From the IMG/VR virus record IMGVR_UViG_3300031951_000003, positions 124,001 to 188,000 of that record: a stretch of DNA of 64,000 bases. The stretch is one strand, 5' to 3'. The translations under genes and the position numbers were made by a program. Below are positions 57,889 through 64,000 of this stretch, piece after piece. This DNA comes from a virus. Positions within the stretch are counted from its first letter, which is position 1, and the number at the start of each line of letters is the position of its first letter. The notes beneath the pieces were generated by a model, which was given only the letters and a program-made list of their open reading frames with translations, had not been told where the DNA came from and searched no databases.

Positions 57889-57978
57889 TGGTTGGGAGTG
57901 GAGTCGAACCACTGGCACACGGCTTTCATACCGCTGCTCTACCTTAAACCCCGAAGAGTTACTGAGCTACCTCAACCA
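57889..57978 (-). tRNA. Atypical tRNA or tRNA-like RNA, anticodon uncertain
   Basis: T arm GTGG-TTCGACT-CCAC and D stem GCTC/GAGC are normal, and ends TGGTTG/CAACCA pair. The D loop carries an inserted hairpin AACTC-TTCG-GGGTT. The anticodon stem GCGG(T)/(G)CCGT leaves a 6- or 8-nt loop (TATGAAAG), so no anticodon can be assigned safely. Confidence 0.55.
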
Positions 57979-58129
57979 ATTGTCTTACAAAAATAATAAA
58001 TCTTTATTAGACCACCAACATTTGTAAGAACTTTTTTTTTGAATTTGAATACCGAGTGTCTTTCATCGCCTATAAGTTTCAAACTCATTACAAAATTAAA
58101 GAATCTTTTTCAATCGGTCAAATTTTTGA

Positions 58130-58137
58130 TATTTATT
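58130..58137 (+). promoter_or_regulatory. TATTTATT late-type promoter element
   Basis: Ends 3 nt before the ATG at 58141; picks the start that yields a signal peptide. Confidence 0.6.
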
Positions 58138-58140
58138 TTT

Positions 58141-58779
58141 ATGAAAAATTTGATATTATTTCCGATTCTTTGTTTGAGTTTTATTTTCTCAAACGCTCAA
58201 GACACTGTAAGAATAAAACACACAAACTATACTACAGTATTTTCTAAATCTAAAAAATATCCGGTTCTTGTTGAATGGTGGGTTACAAAAAAAATGGTTG
58301 ATTGCCCGACACCACTCAAAAGGAAGGATAATTTCAAACCTGACCCAAAGTTAGTTGTTGATACTGACATTTCCAAAGATTATGTTGGTAGTGGTTTTGA
58401 CAGGGGTCATATGATGCCAGCTGCGGACAATTTATGTCAAACTCAACAAGTCCAAGATGAATGTTTTTATTTTTCCAACATGTCCGCACAATATCACAGC
58501 CTTAATGCTGGAGATTGGAAATCTCTTGAAACCTTGGTTCGTGACGAGGCAAAAACTCAGGATTCAATAAAGGTGTGGTGTGGTAATATCGGTGAAATTC
58601 AAAAAATTGGAAAGGTTTCGGTTCCTAAACAATGCTGGAAGGTCATTTACATTAAAAAGCAGAACGTTTGGAAGTCTTACCTGTTCGAAAACGATAAGTC
58701 AAAACCTGATGGAATCAAAAATAATGAAGTAACTTTATCTGTGATAGAAAAATTAACAGGGCTCAAGTTCAAATTATAG
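58141..58779 (+). CDS. Exported DNA/RNA non-specific endonuclease
   Basis: 212 aa. Signal peptide MKNLILFPILCLSFIFSNAQ. GFDRGHMMPAADN is the DRGH active-site motif of NUC1-type nucleases; YFSNMSAQYHSLNAGDWKSLE continues the family with its metal-binding Asn. It would act in the periplasm or outside the cell, degrading incoming rival DNA or free DNA. Convergent with the GH25 gene, 6-nt overlap. Confidence 0.88.
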   Translation: MKNLILFPILCLSFIFSNAQDTVRIKHTNYTTVFSKSKKYPVLVEWWVTKKMVDCPTPLKRKDNFKPDPKLVVDTDISKDYVGSGFDRGHMMPAADNLCQTQQVQDECFYFSNMSAQYHSLNAGDWKSLETLVRDEAKTQDSIKVWCGNIGEIQKIGKVSVPKQCWKVIYIKKQNVWKSYLFENDKSKPDGIKNNEVTLSVIEKLTGLKFKL

Positions 58780-59463
58780 ATTCTGTAAATCTTGAACAGT
58801 ACCTTTAAAATAATTCATATCAACGTTTCCATTAATTCCCTTAATCCTTCCTGTAGTTGAGTGTTGCCAAAATTGATTTTCTTGGTTTTGAAAAATGTAT
58901 GGTTCAGAGTTTCCATGTTTTAATAACCAAAAAGTATTGTCGTTAAAATTATCTTTTATGAAATCATATTGTATTTTTCCATTCAAGTAGAATATAGGAC
59001 TTTTACCATATCTCTTTTTTAACAAATCAGTGAAAACCTTCAATTCTCGAATAACATGAACTTTTCTTTCTTCAGGACACACACTGAGATTTAATAAATC
59101 AATAGAGGGAGGCAACATCCCTTTTAAAACTGGTACAATTTCACTGTAGTTTTTAAATTGTTGGGTGCCAGAGCTTGAAATAGAGAATCTGTGATATGCA
59201 CTTGTCCTTATCTTTCTTGAAAGGGCTCCGTTCAGATTTTTTCTGAACATTCGGTCTTTATGACTACTACCTTCAGATGACTTTATGAAGACGAATTTTA
59301 CTTTAGTTGTATCAATTGAACTCCAATCTATATTACCTTGATATTTGGAAATGTCGATGCCTGAGAGATAGGTTACATTGGTTTGTTTTTTGGTTTCACA
59401 TACATTTTTACCGAAAAACATAGATAGTACCAAAACCGAAGAAAGAATTAAATATTTTATCAT
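58774..59463 (-). CDS. GH25 muramidase-like protein, catalytic Glu apparently missing
   Basis: 229 aa with N-terminal signal or anchor (about 1-22). SGIDISKYQGNIDW is the GH25 start with the first Asp, FVFIKSSEGSSHKD follows. The usual DxE acid motif appears as PPSIDLLNLS, with Leu where Glu is expected. FWQHSTTGRIKGINGNVDMNYF is the normal end. It may be a binding or inactive relative. Confidence 0.75.
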   Translation of the reverse strand: MIKYLILSSVLVLSMFFGKNVCETKKQTNVTYLSGIDISKYQGNIDWSSIDTTKVKFVFIKSSEGSSHKDRMFRKNLNGALSRKIRTSAYHRFSISSSGTQQFKNYSEIVPVLKGMLPPSIDLLNLSVCPEERKVHVIRELKVFTDLLKKRYGKSPIFYLNGKIQYDFIKDNFNDNTFWLLKHGNSEPYIFQNQENQFWQHSTTGRIKGINGNVDMNYFKGTVQDLQNL

Positions 59464-59468
59464 AAAAA

Positions 59469-59476
59469 CAAAATTA
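59469..59476 (-). promoter_or_regulatory. Host-type -7 element TAATTTTG
   Basis: 5 nt before the ATG at 59463; -33 box weak. Confidence 0.4.
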
Positions 59477-59507
59477 CGAATAAAAGTTGAACTACGAACA
59501 TTTATGA

Positions 59508-59515
59508 TATTTATT
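59508..59515 (+). promoter_or_regulatory. TATTTATT late-type promoter element
   Basis: Ends 4 nt before the ATG at 59520. Confidence 0.6.
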
Positions 59516-59519
59516 TTTT

Positions 59520-60704
59520 ATGGGAAGAATTGTCAAATTGAAAGAATCAGACTTAGTTAATATCATTAATAAAATAATGAACGAACAAAAAGTCACTTCA
59601 CAAATCATCAAACCGAGATATGGTGTTGACCCATCTACAGCACCCTCGGATTATTTAGGGAAAGGCAGACAATTTGAAAAAGAATCTAAGTTCAAAAAAC
59701 TAACGGATTTTTCAAATTATGAAAATATGGTGAGTAAAATACCTAATATGGAATGCTTACCAAACAATCAAATGAGATATTTCGTTTTATTCGTTACAGC
59801 AAAGAAAAAAGACTTAATGAAAGATTTAGGAGTCGATGAAAAAACACTGAGTTATTTAACCAAAATTGCCATCGCAATTATGGGTTGGCAGTCTGATTTT
59901 GGTAAAACGGACAAACTCTATGATATTAAGCCTATTGCAAAATACATAAACCCTTGGGATGTTTATAACACAGTAGACGGAATTCTAAAAAATATTGTTG
60001 GTAGTGGGACAGCAGCAAAAGGGACTGAATGGCTTGCTAAAAAATTTGGTGTTGATGAGCCATCTTTTGGTCCTGCGGAATTCATGCCATCAACATTTGC
60101 CAAAACGGGTGTTGAAAAAAAATATGGTAAGGGTATGGAAACTGTTATTGGGTCAGGTCTTGCAGTGATATACAACATGTTGTCAAAATACAGACAAGCA
60201 GAAAAAAATGGGTTGAGTAGTCAACCCTCAGTAAATCAAATTGCAAAAACTAAGGGTATTTATGGGTGGGTAGGTAATATTGGGACAGGAAATCATTTAT
60301 GGGATGTGGCAATAGCATCTCACACTTATCCAGATGAAAAAATTTTAGTAAAATATTGTGCAACTAACAGACCCGATTTCATGGCGCCTTGTTCAAATAG
60401 TACTTATGAACCATTCAGTTCTGATTCAGCTTGGCAATCTTTCAGAAAACATAAGTGGAACCAAATTTATTATGGTAAAAATAAAAATTTGGATGTTTTT
60501 CCAGGTAAATTGACTGTAAATCGCGGACAACAAATTCCCAACTATTTACCTTACCTAACAGGAACTCATGGAACAATATCGGGTCAAGAAGAAGGGATAA
60601 TGGACAATTTGCGTTTAATTAGTAGAACTAACGACCGTATAAATCAATTCAAGTGTGTGGACGATGCAATTAGAACTAACGTTTCCTATCCTAAATTTTC
60701 TTAA
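59520..60704 (+). CDS. Transglycosylase-like protein with leader, Glu-to-Gln at the active site
   Basis: 394 aa. Leader MGRIVKLKESDLVNIINKIM then NEQ. Residues about 117-205 follow the lysozyme fold of the protein at 62891: AIMGWQSDFGK here against GIIGRETLFR there, and FGPAEFMPSTF against LGSAQFTEKTW. The catalytic Glu position is Gln. Both share PSVNxIAxTKGI and VAIASHTYP/LAIVAHNMP. Perhaps a virion wall-binding paralogue. Confidence 0.7.
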   Translation: MGRIVKLKESDLVNIINKIMNEQKVTSQIIKPRYGVDPSTAPSDYLGKGRQFEKESKFKKLTDFSNYENMVSKIPNMECLPNNQMRYFVLFVTAKKKDLMKDLGVDEKTLSYLTKIAIAIMGWQSDFGKTDKLYDIKPIAKYINPWDVYNTVDGILKNIVGSGTAAKGTEWLAKKFGVDEPSFGPAEFMPSTFAKTGVEKKYGKGMETVIGSGLAVIYNMLSKYRQAEKNGLSSQPSVNQIAKTKGIYGWVGNIGTGNHLWDVAIASHTYPDEKILVKYCATNRPDFMAPCSNSTYEPFSSDSAWQSFRKHKWNQIYYGKNKNLDVFPGKLTVNRGQQIPNYLPYLTGTHGTISGQEEGIMDNLRLISRTNDRINQFKCVDDAIRTNVSYPKFS

Positions 60705-60994
60705 GAATTCATTACTCCATCCAAATATTTCTTGATTGTTCTCCTAATTTTTTTCTCACCTAAAGCAACCCAATCGTTAACAATTGAATTATAAATTACT
60801 GACACCAAATATTTTTTATTGGACAAAAGTGGTTTTGATTTATCATCCACTTTGATAAATTTGAATTTCCCACCGAATGTAGTCTCAACTTCTGTGACAG
60901 GAAAATGTCTTTTCAAGTGAGTCAGTAACTCATCCGAGGTATCATCAATATATTTCGATAAAATTTGTTTTCTTTCTTCTTCTGAGATACGCAT
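60701..60994 (-). CDS. Unknown 97-aa protein
   Basis: Start MRISEEERKQILSKYI set by TATTTATG 3 nt upstream, although two longer in-frame ATGs exist. Contains TEVETTFGGKFKFIKVDD. The short helical beginning is leader-like. Convergent overlap of 4 nt with the lysozyme-like gene. Confidence 0.6.
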   Translation of the reverse strand: MRISEEERKQILSKYIDDTSDELLTHLKRHFPVTEVETTFGGKFKFIKVDDKSKPLLSNKKYLVSVIYNSIVNDWVALGEKKIRRTIKKYLDGVMNS

Positions 60995-60997
60995 ATT

Positions 60998-61005
60998 CAT
61001 AAATA
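60998..61005 (-). promoter_or_regulatory. TATTTATG late-type promoter element
   Basis: Ends 3 nt before the ATG at 60994; divergent partner of the + element at 61012. Confidence 0.45.
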
Positions 61006-61011
61006 TACGTC

Positions 61012-61019
61012 TATTTATT
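61012..61019 (+). promoter_or_regulatory. TATTTATT late-type promoter element
   Basis: 15 nt before the ATG at 61035. Confidence 0.4.
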
Positions 61020-61034
61020 TGTAAAATCAAAGAC

Positions 61035-61169
61035 ATGGCAAAAGCAAAAGGTGGAGCGAGAGCTGAATCAAGAAAAGTAACTTTTGGTAAGAGAAAAACT
61101 GGAGCAGCAAAAAAATCTTACAACAAACACAATCCAAGACCAAAAGCATATAGAGGTCAAGGACGCTGA
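61035..61169 (+). CDS. Very basic 44-residue protein
   Basis: Starts MAKAKGGARAESRKVTFGK and ends PRPKAYRGQGR; nearly a third Lys and Arg, one Glu. RKVTFG and GAAKKSY recall KKVTFG and GAAKSF in the protein at 40940. A DNA- or RNA-condensing peptide is likely. A promoter element precedes it. Confidence 0.6.
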   Translation: MAKAKGGARAESRKVTFGKRKTGAAKKSYNKHNPRPKAYRGQGR

Positions 61170-61204
61170 CTTTAATTTCAATAATACGTTATTATATTTT
61201 TATC

Positions 61205-61492
61205 ATGCCAGATAAAAAACAGAGACTCTTTCGCCTCATTGAATCTTATTTGAACGACTATCAGAAAGAATCTGTAGAACAAGTCTATGGTAAGGGAACA
61301 AAAATAAAGATTCACACAATATCTGAATCTGTCACACAGAATAGTCTTCTAATCGAAGCGGTAATTGTTTTAGGTGAAACAATATCCGAGGAAGTTATGG
61401 ATAGAAAGTTAGCTGATGTATTGATACAAGACGCATTGGTCTATTTTTTTCCCGACCAACACATTAAAACATATGTTAGATGGGACGTTTAA
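61205..61492 (+). CDS. Unknown protein, 95 aa
   Basis: Starts MPDKKQRLFRLIESYLNDY; alpha/beta pattern with SLLIEAVIVLGETISEEVM and a DALVYFFPDQHIKTYVRWDV end. Not recognised. Confidence 0.65.
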   Translation: MPDKKQRLFRLIESYLNDYQKESVEQVYGKGTKIKIHTISESVTQNSLLIEAVIVLGETISEEVMDRKLADVLIQDALVYFFPDQHIKTYVRWDV

Positions 61493-61794
61493 ATTCCCTT
61501 ATTCAATCTTAGAATGAGTTCTGAATTTTCTTTCTGTAGATAATCAACTTTCACTGCAAGTGCTGAAACTTGTTCTGTCAATTTTAAGATTGTTGCTCTC
61601 ATCTCATCTTTTTCCTTGGAGGAATTTTCCAACAAAACTTCTAACTTTGCAATTCTATCTTTACAATCATGACGAATAAATTCTTCATCTCTTTCTTTCC
61701 TCATGGCTCTTTTCTCATAGAATCTCCATGCACTTGCTGAACCTAATACGGTTACAACCGTAATTAATACTGTATATAATGATTGTGTTTCCAT
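61489..61794 (-). CDS. Membrane-anchored coiled-coil protein (spanin- or holin-like), 101 aa
   Basis: One N-terminal membrane segment (about 5-24, LYTVLITVVTVLGSAS) followed by a long coiled coil (AKLEVLLENSSKEKDEM, LTEQVSALAVKVDYLQKEN). The layout is that of an i-spanin or pinholin accessory protein. It starts 1 nt after the amidase-like gene stop, supporting a lysis role. Confidence 0.65.
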   Translation of the reverse strand: METQSLYTVLITVVTVLGSASAWRFYEKRAMRKERDEEFIRHDCKDRIAKLEVLLENSSKEKDEMRATILKLTEQVSALAVKVDYLQKENSELILRLNKGI

Positions 61795-61795
61795 T

Positions 61796-62845
61796 TTACG
61801 CTTTTGCTGGTCTTGCCCAAACTATGTTAAATTCACCTCCCATTTGGGATAAAGGTGTTGCTTTTAATGTGTCGGTCACGTAGTGATAAATGATTGGTTC
61901 TCCTGATGGTGTTTTTCCCCCAACAAAACCTAAGTGAGTGTTGAAACCAAAACGTTCTCCCTTCTTTGTTAAAGTATCACCTGGAACAAATTTCAATTTT
62001 TTTCCCATATCACTTGGCTGCCAAGCTCTTATTTTTCCACCTTCCAAAACACCAAAGAAAGGACCATTGGTTGCTCTTTCTCCTTTTGATGTTAATCCCG
62101 TTGCCCCATAAAAGAAAGCTTCTCCTGTGTGTGATGAACCAGGATAATAAATTCCAACAACATCTCCCAAATCTAAGTCGCTAAAAGAAGACTGAGATGG
62201 AACAGCTTGTGAAATTAAGGACTTAATTCTACCGAATTGACCTGATGAATTAATTTGATTTTCACTTAAGCCTTTCGAATTTTGGTTGATTTGTGAAAAA
62301 ATGTCAGCCATTTCATTGAGATTACCTCCTTTGAATATTTTACTAAACCCATCTCCTTTGTTTGGAAATGAATTAGACAATCTGTATGCATGCCACGCAT
62401 TACCCTGTCTTACACCCGTCTGACTTGCAACATATTGAGAGCATCCTATTGGACCTTTTTTTGCAACATTTTCCTTTCCTTTACAAACATCGTTCAAAGT
62501 ATCTTTAACGGTGGGGTATAATACATATCTACCACAACGTTTGGTCAACCCACTATCACTAGGAACAGTTCCTTCTTGATTTCCCTCAAAATATGGTATT
62601 CCTAATTTTTTTGACGTATAAGGACCTAATACCCCCTTACCGTTACCTCCATTTTTTAATTGGAAATCCTTTATTGCAATTTTTGTCAATTTTCCTATAA
62701 TCCCATCAACTCCATCCCTATTTGGACCAGATTTCCCTAAGTTGTATCCTAATTCCTTAAGTTTTGTTTGAGCGGCTTTAACGAAATCAGTGTAAGATTC
62801 GTATTGTTCGAGAATGACTCTCATTTTATTTCTTAAATTTTTCAT
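61796..62845 (-). CDS. Peptidoglycan-binding, NlpC/P60- or CHAP-like hydrolase with leader
   Basis: 349 aa. Leader MKNLRNKMRVILEQ (ILE). Peptidoglycan-binding domain 1 at about 18-80 (GVDGIIGKLTKIAIKDFQ). A cysteine-peptidase-like domain follows: GCSQYVASQTGV with the Cys, LDLGDVVGIYYPG, and NTHLGFVGG with a His. Enzymes of this type cut the peptide part of peptidoglycan. The leader implies virion packaging. Confidence 0.72.
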   Translation of the reverse strand: MKNLRNKMRVILEQYESYTDFVKAAQTKLKELGYNLGKSGPNRDGVDGIIGKLTKIAIKDFQLKNGGNGKGVLGPYTSKKLGIPYFEGNQEGTVPSDSGLTKRCGRYVLYPTVKDTLNDVCKGKENVAKKGPIGCSQYVASQTGVRQGNAWHAYRLSNSFPNKGDGFSKIFKGGNLNEMADIFSQINQNSKGLSENQINSSGQFGRIKSLISQAVPSQSSFSDLDLGDVVGIYYPGSSHTGEAFFYGATGLTSKGERATNGPFFGVLEGGKIRAWQPSDMGKKLKFVPGDTLTKKGERFGFNTHLGFVGGKTPSGEPIIYHYVTDTLKATPLSQMGGEFNIVWARPAKA

Positions 62846-62850
62846 ACTTT

Positions 62851-62858
62851 AATAAATA
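62851..62858 (-). promoter_or_regulatory. TATTTATT late-type promoter element
   Basis: Ends 5 nt before the ATG at 62845. Confidence 0.6.
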
Positions 62859-62890
62859 TGTTTTTATTTCTATTCTACCATCAGTTTTAT

Positions 62891-63835
62891 TTAAAACTTC
62901 AAACAACCAAAACTATTCATGTATCTTACTACTTTTTCCAAGTAACCAATACTTGTTTGTTGACCCGAACCTTTGTTTGGAAAATAATTGGCAATTGGTT
63001 TGTTTTGTAAAACCATAATTTTCAGTTCAGGTTTAGATTGTGGAAAGGGTTGATATAACGTTTTGTCACACGGTGCAGCATAATTCGGGTCTTTTGTTTC
63101 ACACCATCTAGTGATTAGACCTGGCATGTTGTGTGCAACTATTGCTAAATCCATTGCGTTGTTACCTGTCCCATCAATTCCCTTGATACCCTTAGTTCTA
63201 ACTGCAATCGGATTAACGGATGGACCTGTTCCATTACCTACTTTTAAGGCTCTTTTGTAATCATCATTGATTCTGTGTAATGTCCCTATTCCTTGTTTCA
63301 AAGAACTGAAAGAATCTGAATAGGAACCAACTTTTTTATCTAAACCATAATCATTCCAAGTTTTTTCGGTAAATTGTGCTGAACCCAAACTCATTTGTTT
63401 CTGAGGTTTACCTGAAATTTTATTCACCAAATTTAACCCACCCACAGCGGATTTTGGGAGAAATCCAAACCCTATCGAATGTAAAAATTCTGCCGCGTCA
63501 TCACTCCATTCACTATAAGTACGGAATAAAGTTTCCCTTCCAATAATTCCGATTGCGGCTTTGGCCATGAAAAGCAGTGTATTAGCATCAACCCCAAGTT
63601 CACTCATCAATTTTTGTTTGTTTTGAACTACGTATTCTGCAAATGGTCTTACGTCCTCGGGAATACACGGGTATTTCTTCTCTAAACTGATATTTTCATT
63701 TTGTTTACTGACTCTTGCGTTTTCACGTGAATTATCTAGCCCAAATGAAGTTATTCCTGGTCCTGTTTGTTCTTTAAGAATTCGTAAGATAATATTCTCT
63801 AAATCCGTCTCAGTTAATTTGATACTTTTTTTCAT
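62891..63835 (-). CDS. Transglycosylase-like lysozyme with leader
   Basis: 314 aa from MKKSIKLTETDLENIILRIL then KEQ, the clearest leader in the window. The start is set by TATTTATT 5 nt upstream, which lies inside the longer frame. GIIGRETLFR holds the likely catalytic Glu and LGSAQFTEKTW the second lysozyme motif. Paralogue of the protein at 59520. Likely a virion enzyme that opens the wall. Confidence 0.7.
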   Translation of the reverse strand: MKKSIKLTETDLENIILRILKEQTGPGITSFGLDNSRENARVSKQNENISLEKKYPCIPEDVRPFAEYVVQNKQKLMSELGVDANTLLFMAKAAIGIIGRETLFRTYSEWSDDAAEFLHSIGFGFLPKSAVGGLNLVNKISGKPQKQMSLGSAQFTEKTWNDYGLDKKVGSYSDSFSSLKQGIGTLHRINDDYKRALKVGNGTGPSVNPIAVRTKGIKGIDGTGNNAMDLAIVAHNMPGLITRWCETKDPNYAAPCDKTLYQPFPQSKPELKIMVLQNKPIANYFPNKGSGQQTSIGYLEKVVRYMNSFGCLKF

Positions 63836-63840
63836 TATGA

Positions 63841-63848
63841 AATAAATA
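63841..63848 (-). promoter_or_regulatory. TATTTATT late-type promoter element
   Basis: Ends 5 nt before the ATG at 63835. Confidence 0.6.
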
Positions 63849-63856
63849 TCCACCAA

Positions 63857-64000
63857 AAATGACTTTTAGTGATGAGGGAAATAATTATTATTCTTTCAGA
63901 ATAATAATAAGAATTAATAAAAATAAAAAAAAAAGAAAAAAAACTAGTAATACTAGTTCTAGGGATTTTAGCAAACCGCCACACAAGAATCGAAACCTAA
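63857..64000. other. AT-rich end of window without gene
   Basis: Poly-A and a small CTAGTAATACTAG palindrome (near 63942). No frame or RNA could be supported. Confidence 0.5.

Noticed and set aside
63970-64000. TTTCGATTC on the minus strand with GTGGCGG, as if a tRNA started at the window end
   Set aside because: The bases next to the loop do not form a T stem (T-C and A-G clashes), so no tRNA is supported.
1-64000. CRISPR arrays and insertion sequences
   Set aside because: No regularly spaced repeats, transposase or terminal inverted repeats were found by eye.

Overview
The window looks like part of a large double-stranded DNA phage that infects a Bacteroidota host, in AT-rich DNA. The evidence for a virus is a dense array of tRNA genes, a tmRNA, many small unassigned genes on both strands, at least five peptidoglycan-cutting enzymes, LamG and proline/threonine-repeat fibre-like proteins, ClpP, HNH nuclease and thymidylate synthase, with no host housekeeping operons. 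The evidence for the host is promoters of the Bacteroidota type (TTTG, 18-20 nt, TAnnTTTG), an Oar-like TonB-dependent receptor, a type IX secretion C-terminal sorting domain, Bacteroidota-style lipoproteins and few Shine-Dalgarno sites. No capsid, portal, terminase or polymerase gene lies in the window, so the viral assignment is an inference; a large plasmid-like element is the main alternative.

Layout. 1-2.0 kb: end of an M20-like peptidase gene, an unknown gene and a phage tmRNA with a long tag. 2.0-10.7 kb: a TonB-dependent receptor, membrane proteins, a sulfotransferase, a structured RNA and a two-domain M15/M23-like wall hydrolase. 10.7-17.0 kb: 23 reverse-strand tRNA genes mixed with short genes (an RNA-repair HAD phosphatase, a second sulfotransferase) and four structured spacer RNAs; with tRNA-Ser(TGA) at 37.4 kb all 20 amino acids are covered. 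17.0-24.1 kb: micro-genes, an HNH nuclease, two adjacent carbamoyltransferases and ClpP. 24.1-42.7 kb: proteins with short cleavable-looking N-terminal leaders (candidate virion-packaged proteins), three 2-oxoglutarate oxygenase-like proteins, a GT17-like protein, Smr, thymidylate synthase, a 158-nt tRNA-like RNA, a flavodoxin-like protein and a PPK2 kinase. 42.7-49.6 kb: a forward operon of exported surface proteins (two CsgG-like, one cohesin/T9SS, one C-type lectin/dockerin-like, one barrel-like). 49.6-64 kb: GH19 endolysin, phosphoesterase, cPPR domain, fibre-like proteins, a long unannotated RNA, an exported nuclease, GH25 and transglycosylase-like lysozymes and a PG-binding amidase-like protein.

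Expression. Two promoter classes can be read by eye. One is the host type TTTG-N18-20-TAnnTTTG. The other is TATTTAT(A/T) without a -33 box, found 3-6 nt before the ATG in about 20 genes and further away in about nine. It precedes mostly lysis, fibre and candidate packaged proteins and looks like a late promoter giving nearly leaderless mRNAs. Several of these genes begin with a leader ending in [LIVM]-x-E, like the capsid-targeting sequences cut by T4-type prohead proteases.
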